Below are positions 33,139 through 43,370 of a DNA stretch of 64,000 nt, piece by piece. Origin of the DNA: Pseudomonas yamanorum (lineage in GTDB: Bacteria; Pseudomonadota; Gammaproteobacteria; Pseudomonadales; Pseudomonadaceae); NCBI RefSeq assembly GCF_013386765.1, contig NZ_JACARE010000030.1, positions 1 to 64,000 on the forward strand. Reading direction: 5' to 3'. Each line of letters opens with the position of its first letter. The stretch's first letter is position 1. The notes below the pieces were generated by a model that did no database searches, was not told the DNA's origin, and was given only the letters and a program-made list of their open reading frames with translations. Made by a program: the position numbers and the translations under genes.

Positions 33139-34470
33139 TCATAGCGCTCCGGCTTTTTTCCAGCCCAGGTAGCGGGTCACCAGGGAGGCTCCGAGTTCCG
33201 AAGGCAGTGTGTCCAGAACCGACAGACCATGGGCGTTCAAGCGGCCGTGGAGTTCATCCCGGGTATTGAGATAGTCGATGTTGCCGCAATAGGCCAGGGC
33301 TTCGGGCAGGGTTTGCACCGGGGCCTGGCGCAACTGGTCAAGAACTTCCTCCCGCAGGCTTGCAACCAACACCCGGTGCTGGCGGCTGATGCGTTTGACG
33401 GCGCTCAGCAACTCTTCATCATCCTCATCGCGCAAATTGGTTACCACGATCACCAGCGAGCGACGTTTCTGCCGGGCCAGCAGTTGGCTGGCGGCCGCCT
33501 GGTAATCAGCGGTACGACGAGAAGTATCCAGGTCATACACCGCATTCAGCAGCAAGTTGAGCTGGCCACTGCCTTTGACCGGTGCCAGGTAGCGCGGCTG
33601 GTCGCAGGCAAACGTACAGAGCCCCACGGCATCGCCCTGGCGCAACGCCACGTAACTGAGTAGCAGGCAGGCATTGAGGGCGTGGTCAAAATGCGACAGT
33701 TCGGCGTCCTGGCTGCGCATGCGCCTTCCACAATCGAGCATGAACATAATCTGCTGGTCACGTTCATCCTGATATTCCCGGGCGATTGGCGTGCGTTGCC
33801 GGGCGGTGGCTTTCCAGTCGATCTGGCGCAGGCTGTCGCCCTCGCGAAACTCGCGCAGTTGATGAAACTCCAGGCCCAGCCCGCGTCGTTGCCGCTGGCG
33901 TACACCAAGCTGGTTGAGCCAGTTGTCCACTGCCAGCAACTGCGCACCGTACAGGCGTGCGAAGTCCGGGTAGACGCGGGTGGCATCGTTGACGTCTATC
34001 AGGCGCCGTGCGGACCACAGCCCCAGGGCACTGGGAAGATGGATTTCACATCGGGTAAAACTGAAATGCCCGCGTCTTAGCGGCCGCAGCCGGTAGCCCA
34101 GCTCACTGTGCTCACCCGGGCGAAGTTCGATGGATTGGGGCAGGTTCTCCACCGCCAAACCCTCGGGCACATGATCGAATACCTGGACCATCAGCGGCTG
34201 GGGATAATCGTGCTCCAGTGTCACCCGCACGTCTCCCCAGCGCCCCAACGCCAGGCTGCCGGGCATCTGCCGTCGCACGCGCGGGGACGGCCGGCGGCGC
34301 AGGCGGATGGCATCCAGCAGGGCCAGCAGCAACAGAGCCAGCAGCAAGCCCCAGGTCACGGAGTGCAGGGTGTCTGGCACCTTGACCTGCAGCGCCATCA
34401 ACGTGCCGAGCAGAATACCCAGGCCCAGCAGCACACCGAGCCAGATCAATAGCAGGCGAGTCGGTCTCAT
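33139..34470 (-). CDS. DUF58 domain-containing protein
   Basis: A 443-residue membrane protein. Two hydrophobic helices at about 6-50 are followed by a cytoplasmic or periplasmic beta-rich region and the DUF58 domain with GLEFHQLREFREGDSLRQID and WKATARQRTPIAREYQ. DUF58 resembles von Willebrand A domains; here the metal-site segment reads DCGRRM rather than DxSxS. Start ATG 34470 lies 7 bases after the moxR stop. Last gene of a six-gene operon. MoxR ATPases with DUF58 partners are thought to act as chaperones for membrane or cofactor assembly; the client here is unknown. Confidence 0.88.
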   Translation of the reverse strand: MRPTRLLLIWLGVLLGLGILLGTLMALQVKVPDTLHSVTWGLLLALLLLALLDAIRLRRRPSPRVRRQMPGSLALGRWGDVRVTLEHDYPQPLMVQVFDHVPEGLAVENLPQSIELRPGEHSELGYRLRPLRRGHFSFTRCEIHLPSALGLWSARRLIDVNDATRVYPDFARLYGAQLLAVDNWLNQLGVRQRQRRGLGLEFHQLREFREGDSLRQIDWKATARQRTPIAREYQDERDQQIMFMLDCGRRMRSQDAELSHFDHALNACLLLSYVALRQGDAVGLCTFACDQPRYLAPVKGSGQLNLLLNAVYDLDTSRRTADYQAAASQLLARQKRRSLVIVVTNLRDEDDEELLSAVKRISRQHRVLVASLREEVLDQLRQAPVQTLPEALAYCGNIDYLNTRDELHGRLNAHGLSVLDTLPSELGASLVTRYLGWKKAGAL

Positions 34471-34477
34471 GGGCGTG

Positions 34478-35454
<977 letters not shown>

Positions 35455-35458
<4 letters not shown>

Positions 35459-36612
35459 AGGGCATTCCTGAGGGTTTGCAGGCAGGCCACCTGGCGGCTG
35501 AAATCGGCGCTGGAGAGCCGCTTCACCGGGAGTGGGCCGAGGGCCTGGCTGATGACGAGGGAGGGTTGGCGAGTCAGGTGTTCAAGAACCCGCAATTGTT
35601 CGGTGGCGTCGAGGTATTCGAACCCGGGATGACGGCGTCGGGCTGTGCGCTGGATGTCGTGCTGCAAGGCGAGCAGCAGGCTGTTTTGCCCGCTGCGGCG
35701 CAGCAGGAAGTCGGCACTGGCTTTCAAGTGTTCCTGCAGTTGCCGGCGCGCCTTGGGGGCCGGCTGCCGGATCGGGCCCTGGCGCATGCCGGCGTGCCAC
35801 AACCCCAGGGCAATCAGTGCGGCAAGTGCCACCAGTGCCTGGGGGAAGTAGCGCAGCAGCAGGCTGAACAGATCCTCGACATCGGTGTTGGACAGCAGTG
35901 TGACGTGGGTGCCTTGGCTCAGGTACCAGAGCAGCCAGGCGTTATCGTGCAGGCCGATGGCCGGGGTTTTCCACAGATCGCTGTCGGTGACCACCGTCAC
36001 ACGGCCTTGCCCGAGGTTGACCTGCATCAGATGCGTCGACTTGGCACTGTTGGCCGAGAATTGCGCGAGGTGTTTGGGGTCGGTGAGATTGAAGTCGGTG
36101 TCGAAGCTGAAGTAGGCCGGGGCCGTTTCGTTGTCCACATAGAGCTTGGTCAGGTCCGGCGTTTTCTTTTTGCGCGCGGGTGCCGGAGCATCGAACGTTT
36201 CACTGAAGGACTGGTGTATCTGCACGCGATCCAGCAGCAGGTCGCCACTTTTGCCGGTGTCCTCATCCCACAGCGCTTCGGCTACCAGCAACAGATGGCC
36301 GCCCGCCCGGGTCCATTGCAGCAGTTGATCCACCTGGGGCGGGCTCATGTTGCTGCGCTCGCCGAGCAACAGCAGGCTGTTACCTATGGGCGAAAGGCTG
36401 GCCAGCCGCTCCAGGCTGTTGGCGTGTTCCACCACCAGGCCTTGCCTGCGCAGAAAGTGTTCCGCTGCCAGGTAAGGATTGGCCAGGGCCTCGGGCGAAG
36501 CGCCACGATCCACCACTTCCTGATACGGAATCGCCTTGTGCCAGGCATAAAAACCGCCTGCGGCCAGCAAACACGCCACAAGCACTGCGACCCACAGCAG
36601 TGGCCGGTTCAT
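35455..36612 (-). CDS. DUF4350 domain-containing membrane protein
   Basis: A 385-residue protein with a transmembrane helix near residues 5-23, a soluble DUF4350 region (about 35-260; GNSLLLLGERSNMSP, GGHLLLVAEALWDED, GQGRVTVVTDSDLW) and a second helix at about 275-293. The first part resembles a GATase-like or ThuA-like fold. The start at 36612 overlaps the upstream DUF4129 stop by four bases. Function unknown; it always travels with moxR and DUF58 in gamma-proteobacteria as far as I recall. Confidence 0.85.
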
Positions 36613-38135
36613 TGTGCTGCTCCCGGGCCGAACAGGCTTCGCCAACGGCTGCATAGCTGTTGTTGCGCCAGGGCCGGCGGAAGGCGGTGGCCATAGGCGA
36701 GGTTTTGCCAAGAACGGGTCAGCTCATCGCTGAATGCAAGCAATTGCGGTTGTTGCAATTGGCGGATGTGCTCCAGGACCTGGCCTTCCGTGTCGGCGTT
36801 TTTCAGTGGCAGGTTGAAGTCATACAGCAGGCGGCTGAGCAAGCCCCGGTAAAGCAAACCGAGGGCTTCCCGGGGCTGAGTGGCCCAGAGCTGTTCGGCG
36901 GTGCTGGCGATATCTTCGGGTAAGGTTTCTGCGCCCAGTTCCAGGCCGAACATTTGAGCGGGAGCAGGTGTGGCTGTCTTGGGCTGGCGCGGGCTGCGTC
37001 GGCTGACAAATGCATGCAGCCAGTCGCGATAACGCCAGATCACCAGTGCCAGCCCACCCACCAGCAATCCCCAGAGCAGTACTTCAAGGGCTTTGGCGAT
37101 GTGCTTGAACGAGTCGCTGTTGAGGTTTTTCAGCAATGCTTCCAGCCAGGCCGGTAGCTTGGCGTCAGATGCGGGCTTGTTTTTGTCTGCTGTTTTTTCG
37201 TCACCGAACCGGTAGCGGGTGACGGTTTCCGGATTCTTGAACGGTGGCTGCTCCAGCAGCGCCTTGATCGACTGATTGGCCGACTGCGTGCTCAGGGGCT
37301 TTTGCGGCGGCTCATCGGCCCACACCGGTGGAATCGCCGGGACCAGCATCAGCCCGATCACCAGCAGCAGGGCCGGTGCCACGCCACTCAGGCGCTGGCG
37401 CAGTCGGCGGAACACCAACTCCAGGTCCCAGGCTTCCAGTACGGTGCGGCGGTTCAGGTACAGGCTGAAACCACAAGCGACGTAGATAGGCTCCCAGAAC
37501 ACCAGGATCAAGGCATAGAAAGCGTTGGTCAGGTGCTCCAGCCATAGCCAGTCGTGCCCGGCGGTGAGTACCAGCTGTTGCCAATCCCAGTCCCGTTCGA
37601 CCTCTTGCGGCAGGAAGAAATAGAACACCGCCATCAGCCCGAACCACAAGGCGATTTCCAGGTGCACTCCGATCAGGGTCAGCCAGCGGGCGGCGCTGGC
37701 GTTGCGTTGTTGCAGTACCCCAAGACGTTGCTGGCGTGCCTGGCCTCGCAGGCCTTCGAGCTGGACCACCGGCATCACGAAGCTGCGGCTCAGGCTGAAG
37801 CGCCGCCAGGTCAGGCTGGCCAGCAATTGGCCCTTGAGCAGGCGCGGCCATTGGCGCAGGGCCTGCTTGAGGCTGGGTGTTTCGCCGAACAGGGCCTTGG
37901 ACAGGATATACAGCGGCAGGCGGTCGAATGCCGGTTTCAACCACCAGAACAGCAGCAGTGCGGTGGACGGGTGATTCCACAGCAGCAGGCTGAACAGGGC
38001 GAAGACCGGCAAGGTCACGAGGGCCCAACTGCTCATCAGCAGCAGCCGGTGTTCGCGGGCCAGCAGGATACCGAGGTCCATGGCTTCCCAGGCGTTGCGT
38101 GGGCGGATCACGACGCTGGCATCACTCAGGCGCAT
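36609..38135 (-). CDS. DUF4129 domain-containing membrane protein
   Basis: A 508-residue protein with several hydrophobic helices in the N-terminal two-thirds (about 35-75, 150-190, 210-240, 265-290). A periplasmic linker rich in Pro and Lys follows, then a further helix at about 350-372 and the C-terminal DUF4129 domain (PREALGLLYRGLLSRLLYD, FSDELTRSWQNLAYGHRLP). Translation probably begins at ATG 38135, inside the end of the SpoIIM-like gene (14-base overlap). The longer frame would need a TTG start. Part of the RDD-to-DUF58 operon; no enzymatic motif seen. Confidence 0.85.
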   Translation of the reverse strand: MRLSDASVVIRPRNAWEAMDLGILLAREHRLLLMSSWALVTLPVFALFSLLLWNHPSTALLLFWWLKPAFDRLPLYILSKALFGETPSLKQALRQWPRLLKGQLLASLTWRRFSLSRSFVMPVVQLEGLRGQARQQRLGVLQQRNASAARWLTLIGVHLEIALWFGLMAVFYFFLPQEVERDWDWQQLVLTAGHDWLWLEHLTNAFYALILVFWEPIYVACGFSLYLNRRTVLEAWDLELVFRRLRQRLSGVAPALLLVIGLMLVPAIPPVWADEPPQKPLSTQSANQSIKALLEQPPFKNPETVTRYRFGDEKTADKNKPASDAKLPAWLEALLKNLNSDSFKHIAKALEVLLWGLLVGGLALVIWRYRDWLHAFVSRRSPRQPKTATPAPAQMFGLELGAETLPEDIASTAEQLWATQPREALGLLYRGLLSRLLYDFNLPLKNADTEGQVLEHIRQLQQPQLLAFSDELTRSWQNLAYGHRLPPALAQQQLCSRWRSLFGPGAAQ

Positions 38136-39102
38136 GGCGATTGCGTCCGGCAAACAGCAGGTAGGTGGCCATCAGCAACCACAGGGCGGCGCCCACCAGG
38201 TACTTGATCCACGGCGCCACGGCCGTGGTGGAGGACCAATACGCTTCGATAAACGCAGCGATCAGCAGGAACACCATTACCCCACAAATCATTTGCACGC
38301 TTTTGCGCGCGGCCAGTCGCAGGGATTCGCCTCTTGTCAGTTGCCCCGGCGCAATTAATGCCCAGCCCAGTTGCAGGCCCGCGGCACCAGCGAGGGCGAT
38401 AGCGCTGAGTTCGAAGGCGCCATGGCCAATCACGAATGACCAGAAGGTCTGGCCGTAGCCGATTTGAGTCAGGTGCCCGGCGACGGCACCAATGATCAGG
38501 CCGTTGAAGAACAGGAAAAATACGCTGCCCAGGCCAAACAGCAGCCCCGCGGCAAAGGTTTGGAACGCGATGCCGATGTTGTGCATCACGTAGTAGCCAA
38601 ACATCATCCAGTCTTCGCTGGAGGCGCGTTCGGCGGCCCGGCCCAGACGGCTGGCATCGGGGTCGTACATGCCCTGCATCTCGGCCACCTGTTGGGGGCC
38701 GACGATGCTGTAGATCAAGTCCGGAAACAGGTACACCAGCAAGGCGATGCCGATCAGGCTGCCAAAGAACAGCAGGCTGGCGGCCAACACGAATGGCCAT
38801 TGCGCGCGAACCAGCCTGGGGAAGTCGGCCAGCAGGAAGCTCAGCACGTTTGCTCCCAGTTGGCTGCGATTTCGATACAACTGTTGATGGCCGCGCAAGG
38901 CCAGTTGCTGCAGCGGGTCCACCAGATAACTGCTGTAGCCGCGTTCCTGGGCCAGGGCGAGGTGCTGGCACAGCTGCCGGTATTGATGAGGGAAGTCGGC
39001 GAAGTCGGTGCCTTTGGCTTTGCCTTTCTCCAACTGCGTCAACTGCTCGGCAAAGGCTTGCCATTGTGGTTGGTGACGGCTTTCGAAAAGACTCTGCTTC
39101 AT
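38122..39102 (-). CDS. Stage II sporulation protein M (SpoIIM/DUF95) family membrane protein
   Basis: A 326-residue integral membrane protein with about five to six helices after a cytoplasmic N-terminal part (1-95). The SpoIIM/DUF95 signature includes YYVMHNIGIAFQTFAAGLLFGLGS, VAGHLTQIG and FWSFVIGHGAFELSAI. In Bacillus SpoIIM helps peptidoglycan remodelling during engulfment; in a non-sporing Pseudomonas the role must differ. ATG overlaps the RDD stop by four bases. Confidence 0.88.
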   Translation of the reverse strand: MKQSLFESRHQPQWQAFAEQLTQLEKGKAKGTDFADFPHQYRQLCQHLALAQERGYSSYLVDPLQQLALRGHQQLYRNRSQLGANVLSFLLADFPRLVRAQWPFVLAASLLFFGSLIGIALLVYLFPDLIYSIVGPQQVAEMQGMYDPDASRLGRAAERASSEDWMMFGYYVMHNIGIAFQTFAAGLLFGLGSVFFLFFNGLIIGAVAGHLTQIGYGQTFWSFVIGHGAFELSAIALAGAAGLQLGWALIAPGQLTRGESLRLAARKSVQMICGVMVFLLIAAFIEAYWSSTTAVAPWIKYLVGAALWLLMATYLLFAGRNRHAPE

Positions 39103-39791
39103 GCTGGCCCCAACAGTCCGCGGGCCACGCCATTGAGTTCCGCCACGGCGCGGGCAGGGGAGACCTGCAGGGGCGTAGCCAGGATCGCGGCCAGTTCGTT
39201 GACGCGTTCGGCGGACAGTTCGCCCTGGCGTTCGGCGAAGCTGAGAATGGCTCGTTGTTCGTTCAGCTCAAGGGCGAACGGCAGGCGCAGCGCGGGGGCT
39301 TGTGGTACTTGCGGGCGGGGAAGCGGCTGTTCGCGATAGATCACCAGGGTCCCGGCGGCCAGGTCGCCCAGGCGCTTGAAGTTGGGGTGTTGCAGGCAAC
39401 TGATGGCGCCGAGGAAGTAGCCGAACGGCAGCATGTCGACAAAACGCAGCAGGTTACGGATTAGCGAGGCGGACCAGCCGATGGGCGTGCCATCGTCCTG
39501 TACCACCCGCAGGCCCATTATCTGCTTGCCGGGCGAGCATCCCTGGTTGAGCACCTCGAACAGCACCATGTACCACCAGCTGACGAGAAACAGCAGCAGC
39601 GAACCCAGGCCTATGCCCAGGTTACCGAGGAAGGCCAGCGCAATAAAAAGAATGCCGAGAATCAGGCCGCGCAACCCGAGGTCGAAGGCAAAGGCCAGCG
39701 AGCGGACCAGCAGGCCGGCCGGGCGCAGGGGCAGGTCGATGCCCTCCGGGGTCTCGATCTGGTAGCGGGTATCCAGTGGCGCAGGTGGCAT
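39099..39791 (-). CDS. RDD family membrane protein
   Basis: A 230-residue protein with the RDD signature (PAGLLVRSLAFAFDLGLRG at about 24-42, with the Arg and Asp residues) and three transmembrane helices. Conserved further on are CSPGKQIMGLRVV, RNLLRFVDMLP and RLGDLAAGTLVI. A cytoplasmic C-terminal tail of about 75 residues is rich in helix formers. It is the first gene of the operon; the promoter must lie in the 190 bases before 39980, between it and the divergent sbcB. Function unknown. Confidence 0.88.
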   Translation of the reverse strand: MPPAPLDTRYQIETPEGIDLPLRPAGLLVRSLAFAFDLGLRGLILGILFIALAFLGNLGIGLGSLLLFLVSWWYMVLFEVLNQGCSPGKQIMGLRVVQDDGTPIGWSASLIRNLLRFVDMLPFGYFLGAISCLQHPNFKRLGDLAAGTLVIYREQPLPRPQVPQAPALRLPFALELNEQRAILSFAERQGELSAERVNELAAILATPLQVSPARAVAELNGVARGLLGPA

Positions 39792-39980
39792 CGCGTTCCT
39801 TGGCAGTGCTGCGCTGGCGCCTGGGCGGCAGCGGCGGGGTTGGAAAGACCGATGCTAGCAGTGTCGACGGTGGAAGCAACCACCCAACGATTTACTGAAT
39901 GTTTGTACAGTGAACACAGCGCTGGCCGCCGGTGCCTTCCAGCGCCTAGACTTTGTCGGTCTTCAGCACAGGAATAGCCC

Positions 39981-41408
39981 GTGACCACCATTTTCTGGTA
40001 CGACTATGAAACCACCGGCATCAACCCGCGTACCGACCGCCCGCTGCAGGTAGCCGGTATTCGCACCGACCTTGAACTCAAAGAGGTAGGGCCGCCGGTC
40101 AACCTCTATTGCCAGCCCGGCGACGATATCCTGCCGCACCCGGCAGCGTGCGCGATCACCGGCATCACCCCTGGCGTGCTGGCGGAGAAGGGCCTGGCCG
40201 AAGCCGACTTCATGACCCGGGTGCACGCTGAACTGGCAGCCCCGGGCACCTGCGGGGCCGGCTACAACACCTTGCGTTTTGACGATGAGATGACGCGCTA
40301 CAGCTTGTATCGCAACTTTTTTGACCCTTATGCCCGCGAGTGGCAAGGCGGTAACAGCCGCTGGGACCTGATCGACGTGGTGCGCACCGCCTATGCCCTG
40401 CGCCCGGACGGAATCGTCTGGCCGGAACAGGACGGGCGCGTCACCCTCAAGCTTGAGCGGTTGACCGCCGCCAATGGTATCGACCACGGGCAGGCTCACG
40501 ATGCCTTGTCCGATGTGCGCGCCACCATCGCATTGGCCCGGTTGGTCCGCGAGAAGCAACCCAAGCTCTATGACTGGCTGTTTCAACTGCGCAGCAAGCA
40601 GCGGGTCATGGACCAGGTGCGGTTGTTGCAGCCGATGGTGCATATTTCCGGGCGTTTTTCTGCAGAGCGTCATTACCTGGGCGTGGTGCTGCCCTTGGCG
40701 TGGCACCCGCGCAATCGCAATGCATTGATCGTCTGCGACCTGGGGCTCGATCCCCAGGGCCTGTTGGACGAGGACGCGCAGACCTTGCGCCAGCGTCTAT
40801 ATACCCGTCGTGACGACCTTGCCGAAGGTGAGTTGCCGGTACCGCTCAAATTGCTGCACATCAATCGCTGCCCGGTGGTCGCGCCGTTAAGTGTGCTTCG
40901 GGCGCAAGACCGCGAGCGGCTGCAACTGGATATGGATGAGTATGCGGCGCGCGCCCTGCGGCTAAGCGACGCACAAGAACTATGGCGCGATAAATTAGCG
41001 GCGATTTATGCCGAGGAAGATTTTGCGTCGAGTGCCGATCCGGAGCAGCAGTTGTACGATGGTTTTATCGGTGATCGTGATCGACGTTTATGTGAACAAG
41101 TGAGAGTCGCCGAGCCTGAGCAATTAGCACGGCAGCAATGGCCTTTTGATGACGAACGTTTGCCTGAATTATTATTTCGCTATCGCGCCCGTAACTTCCC
41201 TGAAACCTTGAGTAGTGAGGAGCAACAGCGCTGGAGAGTTTTCTGTCAGCAGCGTTTGTCAGACCCGCAATGGGGCGCACCAAACACCCTTGAGGATTTT
41301 AAACAGGCGCGTGTTGAGTTGGCTGTTAGTGCTACACCGTTTCAGCGGCAGGTGCTTGATGAGTGGCAGGAGTATGTTGACGCTTTAGCAGCTCGAATGA
41401 GCCTGTAA
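39981..41408 (+). CDS. sbcB: Exodeoxyribonuclease I
   Basis: A 475-residue DEDDh 3'-5' single-strand exonuclease. Motif I is FWYDYETTGINP (Asp and Glu near residues 6-8), motif II includes YNTLRFDDEMTRYSLY, and motif III is HGQAHDALSDVRATIALA. The SH3-like and C-terminal domains follow. It degrades single-stranded DNA in recombination and mismatch repair and interacts with SSB. The second half of the gene from about 40900 has lower GC and more A/T third positions than its neighbours. It ends in a shared terminator with mvaT. Confidence 0.95.
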   Translation: MTTIFWYDYETTGINPRTDRPLQVAGIRTDLELKEVGPPVNLYCQPGDDILPHPAACAITGITPGVLAEKGLAEADFMTRVHAELAAPGTCGAGYNTLRFDDEMTRYSLYRNFFDPYAREWQGGNSRWDLIDVVRTAYALRPDGIVWPEQDGRVTLKLERLTAANGIDHGQAHDALSDVRATIALARLVREKQPKLYDWLFQLRSKQRVMDQVRLLQPMVHISGRFSAERHYLGVVLPLAWHPRNRNALIVCDLGLDPQGLLDEDAQTLRQRLYTRRDDLAEGELPVPLKLLHINRCPVVAPLSVLRAQDRERLQLDMDEYAARALRLSDAQELWRDKLAAIYAEEDFASSADPEQQLYDGFIGDRDRRLCEQVRVAEPEQLARQQWPFDDERLPELLFRYRARNFPETLSSEEQQRWRVFCQQRLSDPQWGAPNTLEDFKQARVELAVSATPFQRQVLDEWQEYVDALAARMSL

Positions 41409-41433
41409 TCGGTGCCAGGGTAAAAGATGGACA

Positions 41434-41463
41434 ATAAAAAACGCCAGCAAGCTGGCGTTTTTT
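41434..41463. terminator. Bidirectional terminator between sbcB and mvaT
   Basis: ACGCCAGC (41441-41448) pairs with GCTGGCGT (41451-41458), preceded by an A-run and followed by TTTTTT. It serves both convergent genes. Confidence 0.9.
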
Positions 41464-41498
41464 ATTGCGTTGCGTATCACGCAGCGTCCTGGCGAGGC

Positions 41499-41873
41499 TT
41501 AGCCCAGCAGGGTAGCCCAGCCTTCAACCACGTCGCCGCCCCACTTGGCTTTCCACTCTTTCAGAGTCTTGTGGTTGCCACCTTTGGTTTCAATCACTTC
41601 GCCGTTGTGCGGGTTTTTGTATTGTTTAACCTTGCGTGCGCGCTTGGTGCCGGTAGTTTTCACGGCGCCACGTGGAGCCTTAACTTTCGACTCTGGATCC
41701 AGCAGCGCGATGATGTCACGCAGGGATTTGGAGTATTCGCCCATCAGGGTGCGCAGTTTGCCTTCGAATTCCAGCTCGGTTTGCAGTTTGTCGTCTTGGG
41801 ACAGGTTCTTCAAACGGGCTTGCAGCTCTTTGATAGCTTCTTCGGTGGCGCGGTATTCGTTGATCAGGGACAT
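41499..41873 (-). CDS. mvaT: Xenogeneic silencer MvaT
   Basis: A 124-residue H-NS-like nucleoid protein. The N-terminal coiled coil (MSLINEYRATEEAIKELQ) drives oligomerisation, and the C-terminal DNA-binding part has KQYKNPHNGEVIETKGGNHK with the GN pair that enters the AT-rich minor groove. I start at 41873, the canonical MSLINEYR. MvaT represses AT-rich foreign and virulence genes and its own promoter in pseudomonads. The region upstream is unusually AT-rich for this genome. Confidence 0.96.
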   Translation of the reverse strand: MSLINEYRATEEAIKELQARLKNLSQDDKLQTELEFEGKLRTLMGEYSKSLRDIIALLDPESKVKAPRGAVKTTGTKRARKVKQYKNPHNGEVIETKGGNHKTLKEWKAKWGGDVVEGWATLLG

Positions 41874-42224
41874 GGGGACTACCTTATGTAGGGCGCTGGG
41901 TGAAAGGGGATAGTGGCCCAATAATAGTCAGACGGTTTGCCCAAGTAAACATTTAAGGCCGCATTTATGTAATTTACTTTGGTTGTTTGTGGCAAAAGCG
42001 TGGAATTGAGTTAATTAGTAAGGCTTAAGGCCTTAAAGATACTCTCGTTAAGTCTTGGCTTACTGCCCCAGTCCATCGGCTTGCACACATATAGTGGGTA
42101 AAGCCTTACGCTATTAAGGGGCAGGGCTGACGCCCGGGATCAGAATAAGCGTGGAGGAATACTGCAGTTTTTCTGCGCAATCGCTAGAATGGCGGCCTTT
42201 GCGAAGTTCTGGAGTTTCCCCCTA
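41874..42224. other. AT-rich mvaT-purU intergenic region
   Basis: Between divergent mvaT and purU, 351 bases hold no gene. They are AT-rich from about 41920 to 42120 and contain repeated TTAAGGC-like half-sites (near 41953, 42019, 42025, 42097). The purU-proximal end has a possible -10 (TAGAAT, 42185-42190). MvaT autoregulation would be expected here. Confidence 0.5.
42025..42036. promoter_or_regulatory. 12-bp perfect palindrome upstream of mvaT
   Basis: TTAAGGCCTTAA lies about 155 bases upstream of the mvaT start within the AT-rich tract and is surrounded by further TAAGGC half-sites. It is a candidate operator; the binding protein is unknown. Confidence 0.35.
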
Positions 42225-43073
<849 letters not shown>

Positions 43074-43099
43074 TTGAAGTGTTTTGATTGAAGAATGAA

Positions 43100-43133
43100 G
43101 GGCCTGGGCGTTAAATCGCGACAGGCCCTTTTT
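43100..43133 (+). terminator. Terminator after purU
   Basis: GGGCCTG (43100-43106) pairs with CAGGCCC (43122-43128), followed by TTTTT. It separates purU from the small acidic gene. Confidence 0.8.
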
Positions 43134-43159
43134 CTTTGGCGACAGGTGAGGAGTGGAGA

Positions 43160-43360
43160 ATGAGCGATCCGCTGGATAAAGCCACTTCCAAAGCCCCCGC
43201 GACGTTGGGAGAAGGTTGTTTGAGTCGCTATGACCCGGATGACCTGAGCAGTGAGGACGGCACCGAGTTTCCTGGCGCCGTCGAGTTGTGGGAGCAGTTG
43301 CAGGAAACGTCCGAGTCACCGGAAGAAAAGACGTCAGCCACTGCGCAAGGCAGCGACTGA
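43160..43360 (+). CDS. Small acidic hypothetical protein, 66 aa
   Basis: A 66-residue, strongly acidic protein (about 16 Asp/Glu against 4 Lys/Arg) with a low-complexity tail (ETSESPEEKTSATAQGSD). No known domain. Coding is supported by a good GAGGAGTGGAGA ribosome-binding site just before the ATG, and by its location between the purU terminator and the convergent chemoreceptor gene, with 10 bases between stop codons. Likely disordered. Function unknown. Confidence 0.6.
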   Translation: MSDPLDKATSKAPATLGEGCLSRYDPDDLSSEDGTEFPGAVELWEQLQETSESPEEKTSATAQGSD

Positions 43361-43370
43361 CCCGGCCGGA

